64,000 bases of DNA from Centrapalus pauciflorus (GCA_020465985.1 JAANYP010004843.1:467733-531732), one strand, 5' to 3'; numbered from the stretch's first letter, positions 21,175-34,527 are shown. Notes: a model not told the origin generated them from the sequence alone. A program made the numbers and translations.

Positions 21175-24100
21175 GTGAAAAATATATTAACTTCAAGGGT
21201 ATTATTTGCAATTCTACCAAAGCCAACAGAAAAACAAAAAGCAAAGAAAGCTTGGGGCACAATAAAAAGTCCAGACAGTATTAAGATCATCGCTACGCCC
21301 GATTCAGTTCGCCAATTTTTGATTCTTCAGCTCAATTCAATTTTGCTACTTCCAGATCTCCATTAAGGTCAGTTCTCAATCTCTTTTTTGTATTTATATA
21401 TGCATCCAATCGATTGAATTTTGTGGGTAATGTTTGTTGATCAATGGAGTCTGGAGGGTTTAATTCTAGGAACATAATTAACCTAAGCTCAAACCTTCTA
21501 AATTTATTAGGTTAATGCCGTAGTTTAAGGGTTCACTTCTCCCCTCTCTACGGGCTTACGACTTAATGAAATTTTAATTTAAAAAACCCTATTTTTAAAT
21601 CTGTTTGGTGGATTACAGGATTTGTAATTATTATAATGTAAGTTTAATCTTATCTGGTAATCGTGGCTTTCGTGTTTTTCAGTTTAAGGTCGTTTGAAAT
21701 ATATATAATGGATATATCGGGTAAGATGTCGTAAGAACTTCAAGGACATTTTCATCCACCTCTATAATGATTTTCATGGACTCTGATTTCTTGCAAGAAT
21801 GGTGTTCCTTCTTAAATTATGTTGTATGAATTAACCTCTGAACCGAAAAATTTTCCAATCACTACTGCATTGCATAGTATTCACTTGACTAATTGTATAG
21901 TATGGTAGTTCAATTTCGTCAGCATAAGCACGTTGATGAAAGAATTATGCATATGGGTTTTCAGACCTTAAAAGTGTTTAAAAATATCTCTATGTTGTTT
22001 GTATTATTTTTCTACAAGATTGTTAGTCGAGATGGATTTAGTGGTGATATTTGGTGTTTACTCAACTCTCATAAGTGTTGTTGGTAGCGAATAGCGACGA
22101 TAACGACAAGCTACCTATATGCTACATTGCGATAGCATCGCGATATCGCCCGCTATTTTGTGTTTAGCAGGTCTATTAAAGCCAAAATACATATGTTACG
22201 TTACACTGTTTAATGTATTTGACATTTTAACTTCAAAATAAAGTCTTAAAACTATTAAAACCCAATCATAGATAATCTAATTATTGTAAATAGATCTTTT
22301 ATGTATATATATACAATGTATATTTTTAAAAAATAATAATAATAAGGTAATAGCGGACCGCTAAACACATAATAGCGGACGATAGCAGCTACGCTACGCT
22401 ATTCTCTATAGCGACTGCTATCGTCGCTATTGACAACTATGCCTCTCATTAGGTTTCTGGATGGTATAGTGATGATATTTGGGTCCTCATGAAAGTTACC
22501 TGTACCGAAAATAACATTTTCTATGAACATTAGCTCCCAAACGAATTCATTAGTATTTGTTTGGTGCTGGAGTTTGCTTTTGCAGCTCCTGAGTAATAAG
22601 TTGAATGCAATGTGATGCCCTTTTCTTAACAGAAAAATCAATTAGGGAATGTGATGATTCAATATTCGTGTCTGTTGTGGGCAGTTTAAACTGGAAAGTG
22701 GAAACTAGATAGCTTTTGCTACATGGATGAATGATTGATTTGTTTCTCTAGCTCACCTATGTCTCATGCTAGTCGGTTCTGACTTCTGAGTTAACCCACT
22801 ATTTACATGTCACGTGGCTTCCTTGTGATTGGTCTTGCCCCTATATTGTTATACACATATTGGAATTTAAATTATCTCTATGTTGTTTGTATTCTTTTTC
22901 TACAAGATTGTTAGTTGAGATAGATTTAGTGGTGATATTTAGGTATTACTTTAAGTCTCCAGACCAGAGGCTGTTGGATCAATATTTCTGGCGTACTTGG
23001 ATTTATAGTATAACTCTCATTATTTTCTCGATGGATTTCGTGGTGATATTTGGGTCATCGTGAAAGTTATCTGTACCTAAATGACGTTTTCAATGAGCTC
23101 CCAAACAAATTCATTAGAGATGCATTTCCTTGATACTTTGCTTTTGCAGCTCGTAAGAAAGAAGTTTAATCTGGAAAGTGGAAACTGGGATCGCTTTAAC
23201 TACATGAACGATTTTTGATTTGTTTCTCTACCTCTTCCATGTCTTGTGCTAGTCAGTTCTGAGTTCACTGACTGTTTAACGTCATGTGGCTTCCTTGTAA
23301 CTGATGTTGCCCATGTCTTGCTATGCACATTAAAATTTAAAGATATCAAACATTTGGTTCTTGTAAAACATAACTTGGTGAGAAATCATCTAATAATTCC
23401 AAAACATATATTTCAATTGTGAAGATTGTAAACCAGATAAGCATCCAAAGAAGATTGCTTGGGGTGTTTTGAAAAAAAAAATATTAGAACTTAGGAGCTT
23501 ATCTTGAAGTTCACTTCAGGTTCCATCACTGACTCTTCAATTATTTTTGAACGGGCCTCTTTCTTGCTTGCTGTTTACATGTTGATAATCTGCTCTTTGT
23601 TATGCTTTTGCATTTGTTCTACTTTTAAGTTTTAATATAACTGAGGCTGCTTCCAAGTTTGACATATTCCATTTTTGTGGGATATTTTGTCTTCTGCACC
23701 ATCCTAAATGATAGATGTCGAGAAGATATGACAGCCGTACAACAATATTCTCCCCGGAAGGGCGTCTCTACCAAGTCGAATATGCAATGGAGGCCATTGG
23801 AAATGCAGGATCCGCCATTGGAATATTGTCAAAAGACGGAGTAGTCTTGGTTGGTGAAAAGAAAGTCACTTCAAAACTCCTTCAAACCTCGACCTCGACT
23901 GAGAAAATGTACAAAATTGATGATCATGTAGCATGTGCTGTGGCTGGTATCATGTCTGATGCCAACATCCTCATCAACACCGCTCGCGTCCAAGCACAAC
24001 GCTACACTTTCTCTTACCAAGAGCCGATGCCTGTAGAACAACTTGTCCAGTCCCTCTGCGACACCAAACAAGGCTACACCCAGTTTGGCGGGCTCCGTCC

Positions 24101-24464
24101 TTTCGGAGTCTCATTTCTCTTCGCTGGATGGGATAAAAATTACGGGTTCCAACTTTACATGAGCGACCCAAGTGGAAATTATGGTGGCTGGAAGGCAGCT
24201 GCTATCGGTGCAAACAATCAAGCAGCACAGTCGATGCTAAAACAGGACTACAAGGATGATATCAGCAGAGAAGAGGCTGTGCAATTGGCACTCAAGGTTC
24301 TTAGCAAGACGATGGACAGTACCAGTCTTACTTCAGAAAAACTTGAACTAGCTGAAGTTTTCTTGTCGTCCTCGGGGAAGGTGAAGTACCAGGTTTGCAC
24401 ACCCGATGCTCTGAGTAAGATGTTAGTCAAATATGGCGTGACCCAGTCTCCTACAGAAGCCTAA
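21175..24464 (+). CDS. PAC1: 20S proteasome subunit alpha type-4 (PAC1), with 5'-UTR intron
   Basis: The coding sequence is a single exon, 23715-24464, of 249 residues, close to the usual 250. It is an alpha subunit of the 20S core: alpha rings gate substrate entry and do not cleave. The conserved alpha N-terminus is complete (residues 5-27, YDSRTTIFSPEGRLYQVEYA), the core includes SDPSGNYGGWKA, and no catalytic N-terminal Thr is expected. I infer a noncoding first exon ending at 21367 (CATTAAG followed by GTCAGT) and a 2.3-kb intron whose acceptor AG lies directly before the ATG at 23715. That intron holds a tandem duplication and a MITE. The start of the transcript near 21175 is a guess. 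The gene converges with the HAD hydrolase gene, the two stop codons being about 480 bp apart. Confidence 0.93.
21970..23345 (+). repeat. Tandem duplication inside the PAC1 5'-UTR intron
   Basis: Two units, about 21970-22868 and 22869-23345, align along their length. Examples are TCTCTATGTTGTTTGTATT at 21989 and 22874, and CTGGAAAGTGGAAACT in both. Unit 1 is longer only because a MITE (22075-22441) sits in it. Confidence 0.8.
22075..22441. mobile_element. MITE with TAGCG-rich inverted ends in the PAC1 intron
   Basis: The ends are inverted copies rich in TAGCGACGATA. Flanks are CTCTCATAA on the left and CTCTCATTA on the right, a near-perfect duplication. The second intron unit has the unoccupied sequence CTCTCATTATT at the matching position (about 23010), which shows the insertion directly. 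The size and 8-9-bp duplication suggest hAT. Confidence 0.75.
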
Positions 24465-24946
24465 GTGATTCACCACATGGTTTAATTTGACTTGGATTTT
24501 CTGGAGTGGTAGACTTATTTTGCACAATGTTTTAAGTTGTATGTTTGGATTTTGATTTTAGTATGTTGGTGGCAAAAACATATGATAAAGTTCTTGATTT
24601 GATGTCCAAGATGCATAAATCCTGCAATCGCTGTGCCTACTTGGGCAGGGTTTACTACAATCAAATTGCTTATCAATATATAAAATTGGATCTTCAATTG
24701 GCAGAATTTGGTAAATAAAAGATGGACTTTTCTAGCCATCTTGATACCTTTTAACGTAAATAATATGTTGGCATTATTTCTCGGCTAACTTGATATTATT
24801 TTCCACTGTGTAAGTGCAGAAAGATGATTTTTGAGTAACCTCCCTCTCATTTAAGTAAATCAGTAGTACAAACGAAGGAAGGGCATTCTAACAGAATTAA
24901 TAGGAGTATTCAACTACTGCCCTTTCCTTCCCATACAACAACGTTA

Positions 24947-26558
24947 TCAAGAAGTCAAATGCTCAGAACTCAACCATTCTCGTGCTGCCACCAGGTCCGG
25001 AAGCACCATTGCACCGGATTTCTTCCAATCCTCAGCATCCGGAGTTTTAAACCTATCCAACAACAATGCATGCATCCCGATACTCTTGGCTGGTACATAG
25101 TCTTTACGCATGCTGTCCCCAATGTGCAGAGCTTCTTCTGCTGCTATATTTCCAGCCCGTTCTAAAGCAATCTTGTAAATCTTTGGGTCTGGCTTTTCCA
25201 CACCTTCCAGGCCGGAGAAAACACCAAAGTCCCATTCGGATCCCTGAGTTTCAAAATGCCAAGAAACAGACTCGTATCATTTCAGTTTGTATGATTAAAA
25301 GAAACATAATATATTCAACATAACACCGTCATGTTCATGGTCTTGTAGCACAAATGTCCCTAAGAGGGTAGCAATGTCATTTTGCATATACGATAAATTC
25401 GCAAAGATGATCCCAACTTGTTTAGATTAATCAATTTGGTGGAACTACTGATTCGAATGTCATATTTCAAAAGAAAACCACTGACCTCATTTAATCCCAG
25501 CGCTGGAAGAATTACATCCTGATACCTGTACTCAGCATTGCTAACGATCCCAACAGTTACACCCTGTGAACGGAGCCATCTTAGGAATGGTTGGGAATCG
25601 GGGAAGACGGAGTAAGGGGCAGATGAACCAAAGGTCGAGTATATGCGCCTAAAGATCTTCTCAAAGGTCTCTTCATCGAAATCATATCCTGCCTAATCAA
25701 ACATGATATTATTGTGCGTCTAAGCATTCATATAACACAAAGATATTGCAAGAAAAGCGGTGCTAGCAAAGGCCAGACAACAGAGTTAGTTATTAGTATC
25801 ATACCCTGTTCCAAAAAGAGGGGGTCAACTAAATCCCATAGAAATTGCAATTCTACTTTTTCTCAAAAGCTTTCATGTTAAAAGGTTACCTATTTTCACC
25901 TTGAGACCTTTATTTTGTATCCATGGAATCGTATTGGAGAGTAAACTATTTTTCTTAAACTTTATAGTCAAAATTTACAATTTTTTTATAGGATGGAAGT
26001 AGTACTTATGTCACAATAACGCTTTTGGATACCATGTTTCCTAAAAGATCAATAAAATTCATATCAGTTTTAAACTTCAAAATTGAATCGGTTTGACCGC
26101 TAACTCAAATTATTATCTTGTTTGGCAATTGAATATCTCGTTAAGATATGGTACGAGTCTAATTCATCACCATTTGTGCAAAATAAACTACTCGCTTATA
26201 CCATGAAACATATCATATTGGGATGTCTTGTATCAACGACGTAGTTTCCCCCTACTCAATTTGTGATCCTGGAAATTTCATGAAGAGTAGCACGGCTTAC
26301 CTTGACGAATGAATTTCTCACACAAGTTTTCCACCAAACAATGTTGGGCATTTTATCAGCATGCCCAAAACACGGATATTTCTTTGCCATTTCTGTGTAG
26401 GCAAGCTTAAATCCATCATGCACCCGTTTGTAGTCCGGGCAAGGAAGTCCCACAGATTTGGCAGCCATGCAATAGTAGTCGCCAAGTTCTCCTTTGTAAG
26501 CCATCAAAGTCCCCGTCACATCCACAGTGATGCATCGCAACTTTGTTAAGATGGACAT
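24947..26558 (-). CDS. HAD-superfamily hydrolase, HDHD3-like (253 residues)
   Basis: There are three coding exons on the minus strand: 26301-26558, 25486-25692 and 24947-25243. All junctions are phase 0 with GT-AG borders. The start is the ATG at 26558; the frame open further upstream begins with GTG. HAD motif I is DVTGT (residues 13-17); the second Asp of the usual DxD is Thr here, a change I also recall in HDHD3 relatives. Motif II is SN at 137-138, motif III is K172, and motif IV is GDSMRKD (D198, D203). The cap lies between motifs I and II. The family acts on small phosphorylated substrates; the substrate is unknown, and replacement of the acid/base Asp makes catalysis uncertain. A noncoding first exon near 27650-27770 is likely but not proven. 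Confidence 0.88.
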
Positions 26559-28312
26559 AATTAAACCCACAGTTTCCGCTTTCTTTTACTTAAAATGATA
26601 GATGATTATGTTCCTTTAATGAATCAAATAACCCTGCATTTTATATTAGAACGATTAAATAAGCTAACGAGAAAACAAATAGGACATTATTAATAAAACA
26701 ACAGTTGGTTCAGTTTTGTAGATCATAAAGGTCCCTTTATTATTAAACCAACAACATCAGAAAGGTTTATAAATTAAATAATTATTAGAGTGAGATGCAC
26801 AAATTGTTCTTGGACCATGGCTCAATGTGCATATTTAGTCATGACTTGTTAGTCTGAAGTCCTGAAGTGTGAAGACTGAAATCATGCTCTACGACAAGTG
26901 TCGTTTGATTCGACACATACGTAAGAGTGTTCAGACCATTAATCAAAGATGACACTGAGCAAATAGGTAAGTTTGGTTTGAAACTTCTCGAAATTCATCA
27001 GTTTTTCTTGGGATGAAAGTCGCATACATCAATGGTTTTAACTTTAAAATCAAATCAATAAAAAATAATTTGATCATAAACAAGAACTCATAACTACTTA
27101 AATACTTGCTAAAGAGATTCTACCAAAGGACAACAATTTCGGCTGGAAAAAAAATCTGAAACTATAGAATATCAATGTAAATTGCTAAATCTACTATTTC
27201 GGTGTTTCCTACCACAAATTTATTAGAAGATTTGCAAATCAAAACACAATTAATATGTACAAGGTATTAATAATCACAAAATGCACAAAATCTATAATTA
27301 ACCTAAAAAACTGCTACCGATAAACAAAGTCATATTCAAGAACTGGTCAACCAAATCATCTCAATCCAGGTTTAAGTCAACATAAATCGATCGAATGCCA
27401 TGCTCGATCTATCGATGAAATCCCTAAGATCAAGCAACATTTTTTTAAAGGCAAGTGGCCAAGGAGTTGAAGTCAGAACGATAATCCCACAGAAAAAAAA
27501 AAAAAAACCCATAAATAATATAGATACAGTTACTAACCAATCGATGTTGTTGCTCGAAATCAACTAAAATTCAGAAATATACAAAAAACCACAAGATAAG
27601 CAGAGATCAAATGAAGAAAAGATGGAGCTGAGTTGAGTAAATAGTAAATACCCAGAAGAATTTGAAGTTGAAATGGAGGTAAAGTATCTCAGTTAAATCG
27701 CCATGGAAGAAAGCGAAAGAGCTTGCCCTGCTCTTCATCAAAGGCACATCACATCTGGGTTAAATAATAATAATAAATTGATGGTTTTTTATTTAATTCA
27801 TTCACACGTACGTAGTCTTGATTCTTGAACGCTTTCCCGCGGCGCCGGGGGGTGGTGGTGTTTGCCCGAAGCAAGTAATTTGATGGTGATGGCATTTAGT
27901 TACACTAAGGTCCCTACACTTTCAAAATGTACTGTATTTTCTAGGAGGTTTTATGTCCTCTTTTAATTTTGGACCATGTACTACTTGCTTGACTAGGCAA
28001 TAAAACCCCGTTATGGTCCACCATGCATGACACAGACATAATTATTAATGTTAGAAGTTAGAAGGGAGATATTAATGATAGGATTAGGAATTGAGATTCA
28101 ATGTGTATTGATTTATGATTTGTTAACAACTTGTATGTTGCATAAACATTGTATAAAAATCTAACATGTTTCTTGACTACTTTTATATGTTAAATCATAT
28201 TGTAAATCATGATTAACTATACAACTTTTTATCCATATTTAGGTAATATTTCAATACGAAGTAATAGTAAGCATTTCAATTTTAACAAACAAAAAACATA
28301 ATCATTATAGAT

Positions 28313-28690
28313 TAAGGTGTTGTTTGATTGCATAAAAAGTAAATTGTCTGATGTATGATTCCACTTCTGATTGATAATATGTGGATCTGATAAGATATTG
28401 AGGTTTTATAAAGAATTCAATAACTTTGTTTGTTTTATAACTTATCTGATTATGTTATCGATATATATACCAACAATTTTAGGCTAAAATAGAATATATC
28501 AACAAAAAAAATGGGAAAAAAATGTGTGTCGTCGAAGTGCTGCGTCGCCGGAGTGAAGGTGGTCGGCGGGGTTTGGCAGCTGGCGTCTATTATCACATAT
28601 GACTATCAAACATACTTATCATTAAAATCTATTATCGAATAAAATGTTCACATCTGATCAAACCCTGATAAACTCTGTCAAACGCACCTT
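28313..28690. mobile_element. hAT-like MITE with a GC-rich core segment
   Basis: The terminal inverted repeats are AAGGTGTTGTTTGA and, from the right, AAGGTGCGTTTGAC. The interior is AT-rich except for a GC-rich stretch at 28527-28590 rich in GTCG and GGCGG that may be captured DNA. Confidence 0.5.
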
Positions 28691-30005
28691 AAATCATTTT
28701 TATCATTTTGTATTAATGATTAATACGAAGTCCTTGTGATGGTAGTCTGATGGTTAAAAACATGAAATTTATGACGAATGTATAAGAATCAAACATTGTC
28801 ACGTATATGTTGACTATGAATTATGCAATTTACTTATTTTATGTTGGGTGTGGGCTACCCACTTACACATTTATAATGATTAGTATGAAAAGTAAAAGGA
28901 TAATTTTAGGTTGAAAAAAGATATTGTGTTGTTTTGTCACAACCAGAAGCAAATTATTATTACAATTTCACTTTAAAAGAAAGATAAAAAGTAAAAATAA
29001 GTTGGGGTAGCTTTCTAATGTAATTTGAATAGGGTTTTAAGAAGGATTTAGGCATTATTATTGACAAAACAAGGAAGTTGAGGGGGTCCCTACCCAAACT
29101 CCAAAGTATTGGCAGAATTCAGTATTTGGGGAAAACCATGGACGCCAATCCATGCCTATGGTTTTGTTTATGAAACCAAGACGAGGAGGAGTTTTTTGCT
29201 TTAGTGTATCACGCTCGAAGCCAGTTTAAAACGTCGTCGCATTAAGGTGGATAAGATAATCCATGTTTATTAAATACCCAGCCCACCTAATTTTTTTATT
29301 AAACTATCTGACACACAAAGTAATTAACTCAGATGATGTGTCATTCTTATTCCTCCTCCTTCTTCAAAGTTGAAATGTTGACTCCATCGTACTGAAAGTA
29401 TTGAAACCTCAAATTGCAATCACAGCTGATGATGATGATCTCTTCACAAATTTCAATGGCTATTCCTTTTCAGTTAATTAATTGCAAGTCATCCTTTCGT
29501 TTTGAATTTGTTTCTTCCTCGCTTCGTTACACCTTTTTATTTTCTTCTTTTTGTTAAACTTCATACATCTGTTTATTTCATTTTCGTGTATTTAACTAGC
29601 TTCATTTCATTTCTTCTAGAGTACAAGTTTGTTACAAACCTAACCGGCCAGTTATATGGGGACTAGGGATTTCAAAGATTTTTTACTATCTACAAATCTA
29701 AAAACTAATGCAAGAATTCCACACATGTAGGAAACAATAACACACTAACAAGTCATAACAGTCTCGAGTTTGATCTGGAGCTTGGCCGGATCAAGCTAAA
29801 CTTTTGCTTCTATTAAGCTCGAGTTCAAATCCGATCTCCAAAACCAATCTTGAATAATTTATCAGTTGAGCATGAACTTTTCCACAATTTATAGAGTCAA
29901 ATCTGCGCTAGGTTAGTCGAGTCGAGCTTAGAACTCGACTTAATGTCAATTGACATTTGATTTAATATAATTTTCATAAAATATTACTTATGTATCTATA
30001 TATTT

Positions 30006-30365
30006 AGGGTTATTTGTCAAACATATGTAACTAACTTATATTTTTTTTTATCGTTTAAGGTAACTAAGTTTGTAATAGACAAAAAGAATTGAACTATTGT
30101 TTTTTATCATTTAAGGTAACCAAGCTTATTTGTAATAGAAAAAAATATTAAACTTTCATTGTTCAATCATTTAATATAAACAACTTTATATATTTTTTAA
30201 CGTTTAAGATAATCAAACATTCATTTTTAAATCATTTAAGATAATCAAATACCTTATTAAATAAGAAAATTTGAGAGTTAGATTTTTTTTTTATTTACAA
30301 ATAAGTTAGTTACCTTAAACAATAAAAAAAGGATACAGAGTTGGGTTTTTTTTGACAATTACCCT
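30006..30365. mobile_element. TIR element with internal ATCATTTAAGGTAAC-type repeats
   Basis: Ends are AGGGTTATTTGTCAAA and, inverted, AGGGTAATTGTCAAA. Inside, a motif like TATCGTTTAAGGTAACTAAG recurs about five times in one orientation and once inverted near the right end. No ORF. Confidence 0.55.
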
Positions 30366-30741
30366 GTCAGGATTATAAATACTTATATACGGTATGATTT
30401 AAACCCAAACTGGATCATCAGTGACGAGAACCTTTAAATTGGAACTTTTGGGGTTAAAATGAGAAAATCCTTACTTGAGGGTATTTCTTGAAAATTACCT
30501 ATCAAACATGAGGAGGATTCCCTCAACAGGCGCGGTACACCAAGCCAGTTACTAAAATGACCTATTCAGCGATCAACTAGGCTTAGCATACGAATTATGG
30601 AAGTCGAAGATGAAATGATTAAATGTAAAGGTATTCTTATAAGATTGACGGGTTGTGTTTGATAATGATAATTCATTTTTGAAATTTTGAATCTTTTGAT
30701 GAACCCGTGTTCTTATTCGTTTAGGGTTTTGTGTTCTCTGA

Positions 30742-30887
30742 ATGAATTCTACAGGGGTCGAAGAAGACAAGAGAAAGCCCATAATGGTAATACTGGTGGG
30801 TGCACCAGGAAGTGGCAAATCGACCTTCTGTGATCACGTTTTGCGGGTTTCTACCCGACCCTGGGTCCGTGTTTGTCAGGTCTCTCT

Positions 30888-30926
<39 letters not shown>

Positions 30927-33416
30927 GCATTCCAAGTGTTTGATAAAGTTTATGATTGATTTTTTGTTATTATCTGGCGCATTGGTTTGGTGCCACCTTT
31001 GTAATAGCTTTGAACTTATTTGTAATGGTTTCGAACTTATATGTGTCCAGATAAATTGCATAAAGTCTGCACTTTTAGAAACCTACATGATGCTCAAGCT
31101 AACACATGGTTTGGTCCATCTGTGTGCGAGGAGAATAATAGTAACTAGGGAATGTCGAATGAATTGTAGAAAAATAATGGCATTTGTTCCACAATTTGTC
31201 ATAAGTAAGTTAATTTGCCACCTTGTTCTGATCTAATCAGCTGACACAATATGGCACTTCCTGTTCTATCTTTCTTGTAAGAATGGTACAATTTGATGTC
31301 TTTCTATGATTACATTAATAATTGTTATGATCGTAGGAACTTATCTTCTTAAATTGCACCCCCTTCTTTTATAAAAAATTACAATGTTTGAATGGGCACA
31401 TAGTGTAAGTTGTCAAATTTTTGTCAAGATAACAAGGGGATAAGTAATTTTATCTTCAATTTATTCAAGAAATAAGCGAATTTCAATTAATTTGGGGCAT
31501 CAGAAATGAATAGCTGTAGTTCTTTCTCATAGTGTTTTGATATTTAATATTTTCTCTACCTTTCCTCAACTTTCTTCTCCTTTCCTTCCTTTTTTTATTA
31601 TTCAAGAACACAATGTAAATGAGTCTCATGCAGGATACAATTGGGAACGGCAAAGCCGGAACAAAAGCACAATGCCTAGCGATTTCCACCACATCATTAA
31701 AAGACGGAAAAAGTATCTTAATTGACAGGTGCAATCTCGATAGAGAACAACGGGGTGATTTTATTAAGCTTGGAGAGTCCCACCAAGTAGACGTGCATGC
31801 CGTAGTTCTTGATCTTCCTGCAAAGCTTTGTATATCTCGATCTGTAAAGCGAACCGGGCATGAAGGAAATTTGCAAGGTGGAAAAGCCGCTGCCGTTGTC
31901 AACCGGATGCTGCAAAAGAAAGAACTTCCTAAACTGAATGAAGGGTTTAGTCGAATAACATTTTGTCAGAATGAGATTGACGTTCAAGCTGCCATGAATA
32001 CGTATGGAGCACTTTCATCGTCAGATGCCCTTCCATCTGGTTGTTATGGAGAGAAAAACACGGATACGAAGGTCCAACTTGGTATTATGAAGTTCTTAAA
32101 AAAGGTAGATGCTCCGAGTAAAGTAACATCTGACAAAATGATCCCTGGGCCATCAGATGAAATTACAAAAGAGAACCATTCTTTAGATGGTGTTCCCACT
32201 TTAGCATTTCCTTCGATATCTACAGCGGATTTCCAATTTAATATTGATAAGGCATCAGACATAATAGTTGCGACAGTTGAGCAATTTGTAAACAAGATCG
32301 GTAATGGAAGGCTAGTTTTAGTGGACTTGTCTCATGGATCAAAGATTTTGTCTTTGGTAAAGAGCAAGGCTGCTGTGAAGAATATCGACCCCAAAAAGTT
32401 TTTCACGTTTGTAGGGGATATCACAAAACTCCGCTCAGAAGGTGGTCTCCACTGCAATGTGATAGCCAATGCTGCCAACTGGTATTTTCAACATTTTTCT
32501 GTGAACTTTAAATTAAACAGCATATTCAACAAAATTTGATCTTGCAGGAGGCTAAAACCCGGTGGTGGAGGAGTTAATGCTGCGATATTTGATGCTGCAG
32601 GTCCAGACCTAGATACTGCAACCAAGCAACGAGCAGGATCTCTTGCTCCTGGAAAAGCAATTACGGTCCCTCTTCCTTCAACTTCTCGTTTGTTTTCTGA
32701 AGAAGGCGTTACACATGTCATACATGTGCTTGGGCCAAATATGAATCCGAAAAGACCAAATTGCCTCAATAACGACTATAACAAGGGTTGCAAAGTTCTT
32801 CACGATGCTTACATGTCACTTTTTGAAAATTTTGCATCTGTTGCGAGAATTCAAGAGAAATTATCTGAGCCAAGCTGTATGAAATCTGATGGACATTCAA
32901 ACTGTGATCAGAAAGTTAGGAGAGAAGATGGTGCCTGTGCCACTGAACAAAACAAGAAATTCAAAGGGTTTGTAGAAGAAATTGAATCTAAAAGGGCATA
33001 TTCAGTAGCTGGGAAGGAGAACGCTACCGACAGTGGAAAGAAGGATCCAAGTGTGAACAAGGATTGGGGCTCATGGGCTCAAGCACTTTACCACATCGCG
33101 ATGCATCTTGACAAACATAAGAATGATGTCATTGAGATTTTAGATGACGTTGTGGTCCTGAATGACATTTACCCAAAGGTTCTCTCCATCTCTTAAATCT
33201 AGGGGTGTGTCCAAGTCAAGTCAATTTGATACAATGCCTAGCCCAAGCTTGTCTTAGCATTAAAACTCGAAGCTTGAAACTTGACTCGAGTTTGATCAGG
33301 ATGCAGCTTTTCATTTTCAAGCTTGAGTTTGGCATGGGTCAAATCGATTTTGAATTAACAAAAGGAGAAATGATATAAGCTTCCTTCGACTATGGATAAA
33401 AGAAGGGTAATTGTGT

Positions 33417-33475
<59 letters not shown>

Positions 33476-34527
33476 AAAAGGTGAAATGGGAATTTAACAT
33501 AAGTTTGATAACTTGAAAGCCAACTTAAGGGGGCTTTTGGATTTGCCTTTTGGATAAGCTTTATGTGTTTTGAAAACGCAGCAAAACAAGAAACTGGTTG
33601 ACAACCAAATTCATTTTTCTGTTGCAAGTTGTCTTTTGTGCCCAAAAGTCACTTGTATAAAGCTTGAATTTGGAGCTTTGTTTTACAGCACTTCTGAAAG
33701 TGCACTTTGACAAAAACACGAATCCAAACACCCGTAGTAGCTCAAGCTTGACTTAAATTGAGTTGATCTCAAATATTTTTCTCATCAGGATCGAGTAATT
33801 TGTGAGTAGGCTTATGTCAATTGCACCTCTCTTTTACACAGCCTCGGCCCCCTTTTCCTTTACCCTACCCCCACAATGTTTTAGTTGTGTGTATATGTAT
33901 AAAATGAAAACAATGTTTGGTTTTCAGGCACGGAAGCACCTTTTGGTGCTCGCCCGGACCGAAGGGCTTGATTCTCTTGCAGATGTACGTGAGGAACACC
34001 TTCCTATATTAAAGACAATGCATAATGTTGGTTTGAAGTGGGCTGAAACGTTTTTAACAGAAAATGATTCATTGGTATTCCGCCTCGGATACCATTCGGT
34101 ATGTGATGTTTTCTTGCTTTTACTCTATCCTCCTAGTGCATTAAGCAAACAGAGAGCATGAACTAGGGATAAATTTTGACCTATTTTGTCAAACTTGGTT
34201 TCTTGTTAGGTACCCTCAATGAGACAACTACACCTTCATGTTATAAGTCAGGATTTTGATTCGAAACATCTCAAGAACAAGAAGCACTGGAACTCATTCA
34301 GTACTCTGTTCTTCAGAGACTCTGTAGACGTAATCCAAGAAGTTACCGAACAGGGGAAAGCTACACTTAACAATGATGAGAAATTCATGTCGATGGAGTT
34401 GAGATGTAATCGTTGTAGGAGTGCCCATCCTAACATTCCTCGGCTCAAATCACATATCAACATTTGCAAATCGCCCTTTCCTGCTCATCTACTGCAGAAT
34501 GGACGGTTACTGCATGCACCTACATAA
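30742..34527 (+). CDS. APTX: Aprataxin-like protein: P-loop kinase, macro, HIT and zinc-finger domains (701 residues)
   Basis: Five exons join in frame: 30742-30879, 31634-32481, 32548-33178, 33928-34098 and 34210-34527. Residues 20-28 are a Walker A loop, GAPGSGKST, of the polynucleotide-kinase type. A macro domain follows (NAANW near 329, then GGGGVNAAIFDAAG), normally binding ADP-ribose. The HIT domain has QLHLHV at 602-607, where the first His of HxHxH is Gln; the residues around it match aprataxins. A C-terminal finger has C662, C665 and H678. Aprataxin removes AMP from aborted DNA ligation ends, so the protein should act in nuclear DNA repair. The Arabidopsis homologue carries the name bHLH140, but I see no bHLH domain. 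Intron 1 has a TG repeat, and intron 3 an AC/AT/AC repeat and CTCGAG-rich sequence. Confidence 0.9.
30890..30921. repeat. TG microsatellite in intron 1 of the aprataxin-like gene
   Basis: About 13 TG units follow TCTCTCTC only a few bases after the splice donor at 30880. Length changes here could alter donor strength. Confidence 0.85.
33416..33474. repeat. Compound AC/AT/AC microsatellite in intron 3 of the aprataxin-like gene
   Basis: The run is (AC)n(AT)n(AC)n and perfect to the eye. It lies next to the CTCGAG-rich degenerate repeat of this intron. Confidence 0.85.

Larger units (their letters stand above)
26559..30741. other. 5'-UTR intron and divergent intergenic region
   Basis: 26559-27700 probably contains the 5'-UTR intron of the HAD hydrolase gene (candidate acceptor TGCAGG near 26633). 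A GC-rich CGCGGCGCCGGGGGG patch at 27838-27852 may mark its promoter. 28313-28690 and 30006-30365 are MITEs. 29760-29960 has degenerate CTCGAG-rich sequence like 33200-33350 and 60540-60980. The aprataxin-like promoter lies just before 30742. No other gene is seen. Confidence 0.5.
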
